A DNA stretch of 39,868 nucleotides. Source: Williamsia sp. (GTDB taxonomy: Bacteria; Actinomycetota; Actinomycetes; Mycobacteriales; Mycobacteriaceae). Position numbers and translations under genes: made by a program. Below, piece after piece: positions 6,328-13,995 of this stretch (within the stretch, counting starts at the first letter, position 1; every line of letters begins with the position of its first letter). Location: contig NZ_JAEMTF010000036.1 in assembly GCF_016462415.1 (NCBI RefSeq), positions 1 through 39,868 of the forward strand, given 5' to 3'. Below the pieces are notes generated by a model. The model saw only the letters and a list, made by a program, of their open reading frames with translations. It was not told the origin of the DNA and did not search any database.

Positions 6328-7632
6328 ATGACAGTTCAAAACGGCGGTGAGCGACCTACGGTGAAGCGTGGCGTTCGTTCGGGTGTGGTTGATCGGTGGC
6401 ACTCGCGCAAGGATCTCGACGGCGGTGAGAAGTGCTGCGGTACGACGAAGGCTCCCACGTCGCGCCACAAAAAGGGTCTGCGTTGGCAGGCACGTTTCGT
6501 CGATGCCGATGGTCGTGACGTTGGCAAGGGCTTCGAGCGGAAGCACGACGCCAAGATCTGGCTAGACGAACAGATGGCCTCTGTGACTCGGCGCGATTAC
6601 GTGCACTCGGATCGGTCGTCGATGACGGTGGCAGAGATGGGCGAAAAGTGGGTGGCATCGTCGTCGTCGCTGAAGCCGTCCACTCGCGCGGGGTATCTCA
6701 ATCGGTGGTCAACTCACGTAGAACCGTATTGGGGTTCGATGCGGTTGTCTGATGTCGAGCACGGGGACATCGTGACGTGGGTGAGCGGGCTAGCGAACGC
6801 TGATGGCTCACCGATGTCGGTGTCGTCGAAGCACGCGTGCTGGGGTGTATTGAACAAGGTTTTGGCAATGGCGCTGGCGGACCGTCGGTTGTCGGTAAAC
6901 CCTGCGGCTGGTGTGAAGTTGCCGAAGAAGGGCTCGTCGTCGCATGACTTGACTGTGCTGGACGCTCCACAACTACTTGCGCTAGCTCGGGCTGCGACTG
7001 GTGAAAGCGAAACCGGTTCGGAGGCTGAGACCGTGATCCTGACTCTGGGGATGGTGGGTCTGCGGTTCGGCGAGATGACGGGGTTGCGGGTCGGGGACGT
7101 AGATCTCTCGCGCAAGACGATGCGGATTCAGCGCAATGTGGTCGAGGTGGGAGGCAACCTCGTAATTGGTTCGCCGAAGTCGGGTGAGGAGCGGACTGTG
7201 AGCTATCCGCCGGTGTTGGCAGACCGGCTGGTGGCGCTGTGCCGCGATCGTGGTGCTGAGGAATACGTGTTTCAGCTAGGCGGTCGTGATGCCAAGGGGC
7301 CATCGCGTCCGCTGCGGCGCACGAACTGGAATCGGCGGGTGTTTTACCCCGCTGCTATTGCTGCGGGGCATGTGGATTCTGAGGGCAAGGCGACGATTTC
7401 ACCGCACGATCTTCGTCACTGCGCAGCGGCCACGATGGTGCGCGCTGGTGCGAGTGTTCATGTGGTGCAACGTCAATTAGGACACTCAAAGCCGTCGATC
7501 ACGCTGGACGTGTACAGCAACCTTTTCGCGGAGGACCTAGGTGCGGCTGCGGCGAGTCTGAGCAAGGTCTACGAGGACCTCGCACGTGCAGACGATGACG
7601 ACGACGGTGTCGTCGTTCAGATGGCGCGCTGA
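6328..7632 (+). CDS. int: Tyrosine recombinase integrase
   Basis: This is a 434-residue site-specific recombinase that should insert the element into the tRNA-Val gene. ATG 6328 has GGAG seven nt upstream. The order is: an extended, cysteine-containing N-terminus (1-45); an arm-binding AP2-like domain (about 46-92); a SAM-like core-binding domain (about 98-190); and the catalytic domain. All catalytic residues are visible: R246 in GLRFGE, K284, H360 and R363 in HDLRH, H386 in QLGHS and Y396. It is of usual length for actinobacterial phage and plasmid integrases. It sits mid-element, about 6.3 kb from either end, followed closely by small plus-strand genes. Confidence 0.96.
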   Translation: MTVQNGGERPTVKRGVRSGVVDRWHSRKDLDGGEKCCGTTKAPTSRHKKGLRWQARFVDADGRDVGKGFERKHDAKIWLDEQMASVTRRDYVHSDRSSMTVAEMGEKWVASSSSLKPSTRAGYLNRWSTHVEPYWGSMRLSDVEHGDIVTWVSGLANADGSPMSVSSKHACWGVLNKVLAMALADRRLSVNPAAGVKLPKKGSSSHDLTVLDAPQLLALARAATGESETGSEAETVILTLGMVGLRFGEMTGLRVGDVDLSRKTMRIQRNVVEVGGNLVIGSPKSGEERTVSYPPVLADRLVALCRDRGAEEYVFQLGGRDAKGPSRPLRRTNWNRRVFYPAAIAAGHVDSEGKATISPHDLRHCAAATMVRAGASVHVVQRQLGHSKPSITLDVYSNLFAEDLGAAAASLSKVYEDLARADDDDDGVVVQMAR

Positions 7633-7655
7633 GCGCGTCGATTGGAGATGTACCT

Positions 7656-7916
7656 ATGGGTGATCTAGCACCGGGTGATGCTGCGGCTGCACGCCGACGG
7701 CTGAAGGCGGAGCGAGACGACGGTCGGTGGATTCTGCCGGTTGGTCCCAACCTGTCCTATGCCGACGGGAGTCTGGGCGTCTTGCTGGCGAAGAAGGGCT
7801 ACAGGGGCGGCTTCGTCTGGACGGCTGATCCGTTGCGGTCGGGTCGGCGGATGGTTGAGCTTCTAGACGCTGATGACGTGTCGGCGTGGACGGTCGGTGA
7901 TCACGATGAGTCGTAG
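7656..7916 (+). CDS. Small hypothetical protein downstream of int
   Basis: This 86-residue protein has GGAG 9 nt before ATG 7656, only 23 bp after the integrase stop, so it is probably co-transcribed with it. It has an N-terminal charged helix, then a GRWILPVGPNLSYADG segment and a short C-terminal domain with many D residues. I recognise no family. The end overlaps the next gene by 11 bp. Confidence 0.6.
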   Translation: MGDLAPGDAAAARRRLKAERDDGRWILPVGPNLSYADGSLGVLLAKKGYRGGFVWTADPLRSGRRMVELLDADDVSAWTVGDHDES

Positions 7917-8373
7917 ACGTCCGGTGACAACAATGCGCAATCTCGCGGCGGCAAAAGCGGTCGAAGCGCGGGTCGACGACGTGAATGAGACGCTCGGGCG
8001 TCTCGGGATCACTGAGGAGATCTTGGTGGTGTCGCGGCCATGCGCCGACGGCTCGGTTCGGGTGGCGATGAGTCACACCATGAGCGAGATCAGCGCTCTA
8101 GGTGTCATCGCGCGGTCACTGGTCGAGGGTCGGGCCGGTCTGTGGGATGACGACGGTGACGGTCTGACGGCGTCGGTTGGTCGTGTGGGTACTTCGACGT
8201 CGTCGTGGCGCGAACGCGCCGAGGCGCTGAGAACTCAGAGTGTGGCGCGGCGATTGGTGCGTCGTCATGAGGTGTGGCGGGAAGCATCGGAGCACTTCGG
8301 GTCACCGGGTCAGTGGCTGGAGCTGAAGCGCAGTCAGCGCGCGCGGCGTCGGTTTGAACGAGGGTACGACTAG
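7906..8373 (+). CDS. Hypothetical protein
   Basis: This 155-residue protein starts at ATG 7906, inside the end of the previous gene. Upstream in-frame starts would overlap it further and look non-coding. The N-terminal helix is charged, the middle contains LVVSRPCADGSVRVAMSH, and the C-terminal third is strongly basic (R-rich, ending in RSQRARRRFERG), suggesting nucleic-acid or acidic-protein contact. No known domain is visible. It is a member of the compact int-downstream gene set. Confidence 0.6.
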   Translation: MSRRRPVTTMRNLAAAKAVEARVDDVNETLGRLGITEEILVVSRPCADGSVRVAMSHTMSEISALGVIARSLVEGRAGLWDDDGDGLTASVGRVGTSTSSWRERAEALRTQSVARRLVRRHEVWREASEHFGSPGQWLELKRSQRARRRFERGYD

Positions 8374-8375
8374 CG

Positions 8376-8612
8376 GTGACCTCTGCGTCGTGGTCACGTC
8401 AGAGCTGGGGTGTCTGGTGGCTTCGCTTCGCTGACCGTGAGGCTGCGATGCATGCGCTGCGTTGGGCGCGGGATCGTGAGATGCCGACGAAGGTCTTCGA
8501 CTCGCCTCGCGGTGTGGTCGTGGCTCTGACCCACCACGTGGATGACGTGCCGCAGATCGAGGCGGCGTGGGGTCGGTCGAAGCGCTATCGCAGGGTCTCT
8601 GACGTGCGATAA
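8376..8612 (+). CDS. Small hypothetical protein (GTG start)
   Basis: This 78-residue protein starts with GTG 2 bp after the preceding stop, consistent with translational coupling. The sequence is rich in W and R, with a pattern (WWLRFADREAAMHALRWAR, then a VVVALTHHVDDV segment) that suggests a small alpha-beta fold. I do not recognise the family. Confidence 0.55.
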   Translation: MTSASWSRQSWGVWWLRFADREAAMHALRWARDREMPTKVFDSPRGVVVALTHHVDDVPQIEAAWGRSKRYRRVSDVR

Positions 8613-8629
8613 TAGAGGTGGAGGCACTC

Positions 8630-8899
8630 ATGACTGACGATCTCGAATTGATTCGGCGTCTCGTTGATGGCGAGTGGTCGGCGGCGGATCTCGTGGCGCA
8701 TGTAGCCGAGAACCCACGTCCGAAGTTGTCACGTCCTCGGTTGCGCACCTACGAAGAGATCGAGGGCGATCCGGATCGGATGCCGCTGTCTGAGAGCGTC
8801 TCTGCGCTGTACTCGGCGCGGTACGCAGGCAAGGTGACCGACGAAGACTTCTGGACGGCCTACGGGGCTCTGTGGCCTGGTGTCGGGGCTACCTCGTAG
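8630..8899 (+). CDS. Small hypothetical protein
   Basis: This 89-residue acidic protein starts at ATG 8630 with GAGGTGGAGG just upstream. An in-frame GTG at 8618 falls inside that ribosome site and is less likely. The fold looks helical (DLELIRRLVDGEWSAADLVA, then SVSALYSARYAGKVTDEDFW). It is the last gene of the int-proximal plus-strand run, and its end overlaps the convergent gene 8889-9113 by 11 bp. Confidence 0.6.
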   Translation: MTDDLELIRRLVDGEWSAADLVAHVAENPRPKLSRPRLRTYEEIEGDPDRMPLSESVSALYSARYAGKVTDEDFWTAYGALWPGVGATS

Positions 8900-9113
8900 G
8901 TGACCGGTTGTCGTCCTCTGCCAGCTTCTTACGGACGTTGGCAAGCGCAATGCCGATGGATGTATTCGGTAAGACCACTGCGAATCGATGCATCTCTTCG
9001 ATGAATCGCACCAGCTCACGTTCGCCGTCGGGTGCGTCCCGTAGGCGGTCGTGCCACTTGATGTATTCGTCGAGGTTGCGCCACTGGTCGTCTTCGAGGA
9101 TCGGCTCTGCCAT
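8889..9113 (-). CDS. Small hypothetical protein, convergent
   Basis: This 74-residue protein starts at ATG 9113. A longer in-frame extension to 9479 runs into the next gene's leader and looks non-coding. The sequence is helical and charged (DDQWRNLDEYIKWHDRL, then ELVRFIEEMHRFAVVLPN). No strong ribosome site is seen. The gene is convergent with 8630-8899 and divergent from the cargo gene at 9306. The function is unknown. Confidence 0.45.
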   Translation of the reverse strand: MAEPILEDDQWRNLDEYIKWHDRLRDAPDGERELVRFIEEMHRFAVVLPNTSIGIALANVRKKLAEDDNRSPTR

Positions 9114-9182
9114 ACACCGGAGCGTAGATGTCGGCGCTCCGTCGTAGCGTCGCTTCGGGCCGGAGGGAAGCCGGTTCCTAGG

Positions 9183-9213
9183 GACCCCCGTCGGCGTGAT
9201 GCCGGTGGGGGTC
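9183..9213. other. Stable hairpin in the cargo leader
   Basis: A 13-bp stem is formed by GACCCCCGTCGGC and GCCGGTGGGGGTC (two G-T wobbles) with loop GTGAT. There is no T-run on either side. It lies about 90 bp upstream of the cargo gene at 9306, in a divergent intergenic region. It could be a leader structure, a U-less terminator or a protein-binding palindrome. Confidence 0.5.
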
Positions 9214-9305
9214 GCTCCGGCTTTACCGGCTCCGCGCTGATCAACCGATCGTGTGAAACGTTCGAACGTGGAACCGGATGCAAGACAGCGAGCAATACTT
9301 ACACC

Positions 9306-10187
9306 ATGTCCCCCGATGCGACTGAATCCACAGTAGAGACCATTCCAGCGAATCCGGCTACGGCGCTGTACAACATCCTCAGCACTATCGCGATCAGCAA
9401 CCCTACGGCGTCGATAACCGATGGGTGGCAAGCTGCGCTCGGCGTGCCAGCTGAGAGCGTTGATTTCACCCGGTTGCATGCTGAGGTAGTGGGTCTTTTC
9501 TCCTCAGTTTGCACCTGCCTGCGCGTCAATTCTGAGTTATGGACCGACTACAGCGAGTATACGAATCAGTGGTATCGCGGAGTCATTTTCCCGGGCGACT
9601 GGGGTCACCCCGCTTCTGAGCTCTTTCCCAATATCGAGGTATTGAAGCAGCTTCGCGGACTTGGCAACAACTTAAAGTATGCGGGTATCGCCGGAGGACA
9701 ATGGAATGCTGATGTCAAAATAAAACTCAACAAACTAATAGAAATGTGGAACGGCGTACTTGGAAAAGATTCTCTACCATCGGATGTGGCCCGGGATATT
9801 CATCGCCGTTTAGATGAACTTATATGGCTAGCAAGCCAGATTAGACACCTCGGTATCGAACCTGTCGCTATGGCAGGTAACCAATTGCTGATGGCCGGTG
9901 ATCGAGCACTTGTTCGTGAAAAGCTGCCTAAGAACATCAAGAAGACAATTATCAAAGCAATGGCTGCGAGTTTGATTTTTGTTGGTGCGGTCGACGAGGG
10001 AACGGATCACGTTGCTGGCATCCTTACAAACACAAACAAGATTATCGAGCAGGTCGAGGTTTTGAAGGATGAGCAAAGGCAATTGGAGAAAGGGCCACCA
10101 AAGCAGTTGGAGTCGGGGCGAGGCGCTCAGGACTCATCGGAGGCCAATGACGAAGGGCCGACGCCACCCACCGAGTCGTCACAGTAG
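9306..10187 (+). CDS. Cargo gene 1, hypothetical AT-richer protein
   Basis: This 293-residue protein starts at ATG 9306. The open frame extends back to 9051, but that part covers the hairpin and the opposite-strand gene and reads as non-coding. Base composition from about 9600 to 10100 is visibly AT-richer than the rest of the element, with AAA and ATA codons rare elsewhere in the window, suggesting recent acquisition. The protein is mainly helical, with a WYRGVIFPGDWGHPASELFP segment near 83-102, a lysine-rich stretch (KLPKNIKKTIIKA) near 204-216, and a polar C-terminal tail. I see no signal peptide and no clear membrane helix. The function is unknown. With the next gene it occupies a cargo position where satellites often carry defence genes. 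Confidence 0.65.
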   Translation: MSPDATESTVETIPANPATALYNILSTIAISNPTASITDGWQAALGVPAESVDFTRLHAEVVGLFSSVCTCLRVNSELWTDYSEYTNQWYRGVIFPGDWGHPASELFPNIEVLKQLRGLGNNLKYAGIAGGQWNADVKIKLNKLIEMWNGVLGKDSLPSDVARDIHRRLDELIWLASQIRHLGIEPVAMAGNQLLMAGDRALVREKLPKNIKKTIIKAMAASLIFVGAVDEGTDHVAGILTNTNKIIEQVEVLKDEQRQLEKGPPKQLESGRGAQDSSEANDEGPTPPTESSQ

Positions 10188-10332
10188 AGCCAGAGGCCGC
10201 CTTGCCCGGGCAGGCATCTGCAGCTATCAACGTACGGCTAGGGCAGACGTCTACTGAGGTGTACCCCGATTGACCGGGTGGTTGACGTCGAAGTCGAGTC
10301 TCATGTCGGTACTGGGGGAGATACTCGACCGC

Positions 10333-11034
10333 ATGACATCCACTGAGAACACAATCCAGGACCCGGATCGACTCCCCGACACGGCTGAACCAAACGGCCG
10401 ATGCCCTGTGTGTAGCTACCGTAGCGCTTTTAACGTTTTGGACGTCTTACCCCTAAGTCCAACCGTCAATCACGGGACTCCAAAATCGCAAGTAGCGCGC
10501 CTAGAATGCATGGGATGTGGCAACGGAATTGCGGTGTTCGAAATGTACCGCAATGATCTTTACTTGCAGAGCAAAATCCCCACTCGTTACCAAGCTGTAC
10601 ATTGGTGGCCGACGCCGAATACACAATTTTCATTGCCAGATGTAGTTCCAGTCGAGGTCCAGAATCCGTTTGATGAAGGATGCAGATGCGCTGCGGTTTC
10701 TGCCCCCAATGCGGCGGTCGCAATGTTTAGAAATGCGATTGCTGCAATTGTTCAAATTAAGGGTTCAGATGAAGCGAATAGTAAAAACACACTGTTTCTA
10801 ACTATTCAGCAGATGGGAACCGACGGAACGCTATTTAACGACTTCACTGAATGGGCGCATCATGTGCGATTGACCGGCAATGCCGGTGCGCACCAAGAAC
10901 AGTTTGAGGATGTTACTTCAGAACAAGCAAGCGACTTGCGTGAATTTACTCGCCAACTTATCGAATTTCTCTTCGTTCAACCAGCGCGCCGCAAAAACGC
11001 CATGCCAACCACGCGACGCGCGGTCGAATCTTAG
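10333..11034 (+). CDS. Cargo gene 2, DUF4145-like protein
   Basis: This protein has about 233 residues from ATG 10333 (GGGGGAG about 12 nt upstream). ATG 10303 in frame is an alternative start. The N-terminal part has two CxxC pairs (CPVC and CMGC) in a zinc-ribbon arrangement. A helical domain follows with the features of DUF4145: a VPVEV-type strand, a segment of paired alanines with an R before a long helix, a QMGTDGTLFNDFTEWAHHVR segment, and a GNAGAH motif before the last helices. DUF4145 proteins recur in phage, restriction and defence neighbourhoods, but their biochemical role is not settled. AT-richer like its neighbour. The stop TAG overlaps the TAA of the convergent gene within TTAG (11031-11034). 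Confidence 0.75.
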   Translation: MTSTENTIQDPDRLPDTAEPNGRCPVCSYRSAFNVLDVLPLSPTVNHGTPKSQVARLECMGCGNGIAVFEMYRNDLYLQSKIPTRYQAVHWWPTPNTQFSLPDVVPVEVQNPFDEGCRCAAVSAPNAAVAMFRNAIAAIVQIKGSDEANSKNTLFLTIQQMGTDGTLFNDFTEWAHHVRLTGNAGAHQEQFEDVTSEQASDLREFTRQLIEFLFVQPARRKNAMPTTRRAVES

Positions 11035-11726
11035 GTGGCCCGAACCACGCGCATGCGATCGAATTCGATTGCTGCGAAGCGTGAGGTTTCGACCTGTCGG
11101 CGGTTGATGTCGGTCTGCACGCTGGTCACGGTCTCGATGGGTGACAAGTGCACCACGACTCCGCTGGCGCTGTTGCGGTCGGTGACTGCGACGGCGTCTG
11201 GTGGGTAGCCGCTGGCGGTGGTAAACGGCACTGCGAGGTTGTTGAGTCCGATTCCCATGACGATGGCGGCTTCGAATCCCAAGTGCAGCAACGGATCTAT
11301 GTGCGGGTTGTCGGCGTAGGCGCGTTCGAGCACTTTGGCGACGGTGGCAAAGTAGGTTGCTCCACGGTCGACGGTGGGGATGCTGGGGTTGGTGAGGTAG
11401 AGGTCGTAGTCGTCGGTGACGTCGGTGCCGAACCACAACAGTTTCGACACCTGGTGTTCCACGGCGTTGCGCATGGCCGTGTCGACGATCTCGGCGAAGT
11501 CCTCGGGTGAGCATCGGGTGGGCGCTTTGGCGTAGCCGAGGATCGCGACGGGGAGGGTATCTTCACCGAACTCGACGTCGGGTCCTTCGACGAATGGCAC
11601 TGGTTCGCAGATGTCGGAGAGGCCTGTTTCGAACGCGCGATCGAAATATTCGATCGGGAGTTTGGTGCCGAATGTCCACTCTCCGGAGTGTTCGATCACG
11701 GTGACGCTGTCTAGGAAGTGGGCCAT
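11031..11726 (-). CDS. Possible HK97-like capsid protein
   Basis: This 231-residue protein is the last of a four-gene overlapping minus-strand operon. The order resembles the latter part of phage major head proteins: a middle helical region with an AMRNAVEHQVSKLLWFGTD segment, a long helix ending in HIDPLLHLGFEAA, then strands containing SGYPPDAVAVTDR, and a terminal FAAIEFDRMRVVRA segment of the kind that closes many actinophage capsid proteins. This is a pattern judgement, not a database match. It is shorter than usual (231 against about 280-400). No portal, protease or terminase lies nearby. Another phage structural or a non-phage element protein is possible. Confidence 0.4.
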   Translation of the reverse strand: MAHFLDSVTVIEHSGEWTFGTKLPIEYFDRAFETGLSDICEPVPFVEGPDVEFGEDTLPVAILGYAKAPTRCSPEDFAEIVDTAMRNAVEHQVSKLLWFGTDVTDDYDLYLTNPSIPTVDRGATYFATVAKVLERAYADNPHIDPLLHLGFEAAIVMGIGLNNLAVPFTTASGYPPDAVAVTDRNSASGVVVHLSPIETVTSVQTDINRRQVETSRFAAIEFDRMRVVRAT

Positions 11727-11914
11727 GTTTGTACCTCGTTAGATGTGTTGCGCTGGTTCGGGTTTGGGGTTGCGGATCGGTCTGCGCAGGATGCGTAGCG
11801 CGGGATGAGAATCTCTATGAGGTCCGCGAACAGGGAGTGTTCGGCATCCTTAGCCGGGTTGATGAGCACCAACTCTGTCCCGTCAGTTGACGCAGATCGA
11901 TCCGCAAGTCTCAT
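11711..11914 (-). CDS. Small hypothetical protein in the operon
   Basis: This 67-residue protein starts at ATG 11914, whose ATG overlaps the TGA of the upstream gene as ATGA. Its own end overlaps the start of the next gene by 16 bp. It contains one hydrophobic-acidic segment, HSLFADLIEILIPRYASC, and a polar tail. The tight overlaps on both sides are the main support for it being real. Confidence 0.55.
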   Translation of the reverse strand: MRLADRSASTDGTELVLINPAKDAEHSLFADLIEILIPRYASCADRSATPNPNQRNTSNEVQTWPTS

Positions 11915-12831
11915 GAGGCTTTGACCTCGGTGGGTGCCGGGGCTGGTCGCGCGGCTTCGGCTTGTTTCGCGGTGAGGGCGGCGGGTTCGGCTCCGGCTGT
12001 GATGGCTCCGGCGATCCACAGTGCTGCGCTCTCGGGTGTGTGCGCTGTGTATCGCGATACGGGTGCGCGTTCGATATGTCGCCATCCGTAGCAAGCTTCG
12101 GGGAAGTTCTCGTCGGCGGCGCGGGCGATGAATCCGTGGTCACGGAGTTCGTGGGCGACGAGTGCGACGTGCTCCAGCTCGGCTGTCAGCTGTTGGGCGC
12201 GCAGGATCTCGTAGTGCACGCGTACTTTCTGCGGCATCGATGCGTGGGCGCGGATGTTCTCTGTGAGGTCTTCGTCAGCGTCAAAGTTCACGCGCTGAAA
12301 GTCCTGCGCGGCGTAGATGCCTTCCCACCCGGCTTCAGAGAGGACGGTGGCGAGTGGCTTCAGCTCGCTCATGACGCGCTCCACCCACGGCTGCAGGAGT
12401 CCGGTGACGATGTCGTCTCCGAGTGTGCGGAGTCGCTGGGCGGCTTCTCGGCTGCGGAAGAATCGGATCTGGTTTTCGAGTCGGCGAAGTTCTTTGGCTT
12501 GGTTGGGGGTGTTACCGGCCAAGAGTTTCGCGGTCGCTTCGTAGCGCTGTTCGTCGGTGACTGCGGCATTGTCTTTACCTCTGGTAAGGACAGCTAGTGC
12601 CTCGGTGAGTTTGAGTCCTCCGTGGGTGCGGATGTGGTCGACGTCGGCGAGTTGGTCGGCTTCTTCTGATGCTGTGTATCCGATGTCAGCGCGTGCGCCC
12701 ATCACGGACACAGAGGGGTTCACGGCGGCGGTTTCGATGAGCTTGTCCAACAGCTCTAGCGTGCGCTGTGCGGTCTCGTAGGGCACCAGCGTCGAGTGCG
12801 CGGGGTTGGTTCTGGTGGTGAACGGTTTCAC
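11911..12831 (-). CDS. Hypothetical helical protein, possible scaffold
   Basis: This 306-residue protein starts with GTG 12831, sharing one base with the upstream TAG (TAGTG overlap). It is strongly helical and charged, with a heptad-like segment (QAKELRRLENQIRFFRSREA, about 115-134) and a C-terminal tail rich in A, P and E. If the last gene of the operon is a capsid protein, this could be a scaffold or head-size-determining protein, as satellites often encode. That is inference from shape and position only. I recognise no domain. Confidence 0.6.
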   Translation of the reverse strand: MKPFTTRTNPAHSTLVPYETAQRTLELLDKLIETAAVNPSVSVMGARADIGYTASEEADQLADVDHIRTHGGLKLTEALAVLTRGKDNAAVTDEQRYEATAKLLAGNTPNQAKELRRLENQIRFFRSREAAQRLRTLGDDIVTGLLQPWVERVMSELKPLATVLSEAGWEGIYAAQDFQRVNFDADEDLTENIRAHASMPQKVRVHYEILRAQQLTAELEHVALVAHELRDHGFIARAADENFPEACYGWRHIERAPVSRYTAHTPESAALWIAGAITAGAEPAALTAKQAEAARPAPAPTEVKAS

Positions 12832-13322
12832 TATGTGTCCTTTGTTGTGGTCCGCGCGCGCAGTGCTCGGCGGAATGCTCCAGCGCCGGTGCCGGGGCGT
12901 GGTGGTCGATCGGCGACTACCTGCATGACTTTGGCTAGTTCGCCGTCTGCGGAGCGCTGGTGGGCTGGCACGAGGCGTGTCAGCGCGACGATTGCGTCGT
13001 CACGGATGCGGTCGATGGCTTTTGGGTCGAGGGGTAGGCCTTGGGCGGATTGGTCGCGGCGGTGAATGTTGTACGCACGGCGCGCGCGAGAGATGACGTG
13101 GCCGTAGACGTGGATGGGTTTTGCTTTGAGCGCGTCCCATGTGGCGTCTGGCAGGCCTTCGGCGGTCACGGCGCGGGCGGCGAGGGCGATGAGTGGGTGG
13201 TTGGGGTCGAGGCGCTCTGAGTCGGGGATGTCTGCGAACGGTGATCGGGGTGGGCGTGCTTCCGCGAACGGGTTCCAGGCGGCGGTGATCGCCGATGCTG
13301 TCGGGTGGTTTTGCCTGGTCAT
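12831..13322 (-). CDS. Hypothetical protein, first of right operon
   Basis: This 163-residue protein is taken from ATG 13322. A TTG at 13373 would add 17 residues. The N-terminus is proline-rich (NPFAEARPPRSPFAD), followed by helical segments with many A, R and D residues and a basic tail (FRRALRARTTTKD). No known domain. It leads the four-gene overlapping operon that ends at 11031, so the set is probably made from one promoter in the region before 13374. Confidence 0.6.
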   Translation of the reverse strand: MTRQNHPTASAITAAWNPFAEARPPRSPFADIPDSERLDPNHPLIALAARAVTAEGLPDATWDALKAKPIHVYGHVISRARRAYNIHRRDQSAQGLPLDPKAIDRIRDDAIVALTRLVPAHQRSADGELAKVMQVVADRPPRPGTGAGAFRRALRARTTTKDT

Positions 13323-13733
13323 GTGGCTAATCTCTACGCGCGCGTGCGTGGCTGTCAAGTTTCGACATACCAAATACGTTGGGACAGTTGATGACTAGGA
13401 TTTGAGCAAATTATTAGCGCAGTTCAGAGGCGGTAGTTAGGATGGCTTTTGACTTGAGTTGGTGCAACTGTTACTGCGGGTTCCGACCGGACGCGGGCAG
13501 TCGGTTACTGATCTCGCGCAGATCTGGACGTCTGACCGGGTCATATACGAGGACGAGATCGCAGAGACCGCAATGGGACCGCAGAAGGGTCTACTTCGGG
13601 GTTCTGTGTGTGTTCGGTCGAGGTTCGTCCAAATCGAAGACTGGCGTACTATATGACCAGCTCAAAGCTGTTTCTGATTCGCTAAAAGTTGTTCGGACTC
13701 CGGTTGGAGCGGGTTGAGCTTTTCGTGGGACCG
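13323..13733. promoter_or_regulatory. Right end of element: attachment arm, no convincing gene
   Basis: It should contain the promoter of the minus-strand operon. GACCGCA occurs at 13566-13572 and 13577-13583, 11 bp apart, as at the left end. Open frames here (such as 13442-13717) have no ribosome site and unlikely composition. Confidence 0.5.
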
Positions 13734-13780
13734 CTGGTCTTACACACCAGCGGTCGGGGGTTCAAATCCCTCTGCGCGCA
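13734..13780 (+). other. attR: tRNA-Val 3' half remnant
   Basis: The core CTGGTCTTACACACCAGC (13734-13751) is identical to attL, followed by a T arm (TTCAAAT loop) and TGCGCGCA. It differs from 38-84 at four positions. No D arm or 5' acceptor strand precedes it, so it is not a tRNA gene. The core sits in a perfect 10-bp inverted repeat, GACCGCTGGT (13729-13738) and ACCAGCGGTC (13746-13755), around a 7-nt centre, as expected for recombinase core sites. Confidence 0.85.
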
Positions 13781-13995
13781 CCATCTGTCTCCGTCGACCG
13801 GTTGATCGTCGTCATCCACGACACCCGGGTGTGTCGCACATCGTCCGCACAGAGGGCCACCGGTGTAGCGTGAGGAACAGGTTCAACCATCTGCCGGCTA
13901 TCCGGTGGAAGTCTCAACCCCGTGACGGTCGGCATCCTTCGATCGTCGCCTCTGAAAACAAGCGGCGCATGTCTTCGCGCCCTGTGAGGATCACC

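Larger units (their letters stand above)
44..13739. mobile_element. Integrated element in tRNA-Val, phage-satellite-like
   Basis: The element is bounded by an 18-bp identical core, the tRNA anticodon stem-loop, at 38-55 and 13734-13751. It encodes a tyrosine integrase, an AlpA/Xis-type HTH protein, a primase-helicase with an iteron origin, AT-richer cargo, and a minus-strand operon with a possible capsid-like product. Its gene density, overlapping small unknown genes and codon texture differ from the chromosome to the right. The integrase lies near the middle, not beside an att site, which is unusual for a simple integrative plasmid. Gene content resembles PICI-type satellites, but no packaging gene is recognised. 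An integrative plasmid or a decayed prophage are alternatives. Confidence 0.85.

Noticed and set aside
9051-9305. Upstream extension of cargo gene 1
   Set aside because: It crosses an opposite-strand gene and a stable hairpin, and the residues read as low-complexity shadow. ATG 9306 is preferred.
13442-13717. Plus-strand open frame near the right end of the element
   Set aside because: No ribosome site, unusual composition, and it overlaps the candidate attachment-arm motifs.
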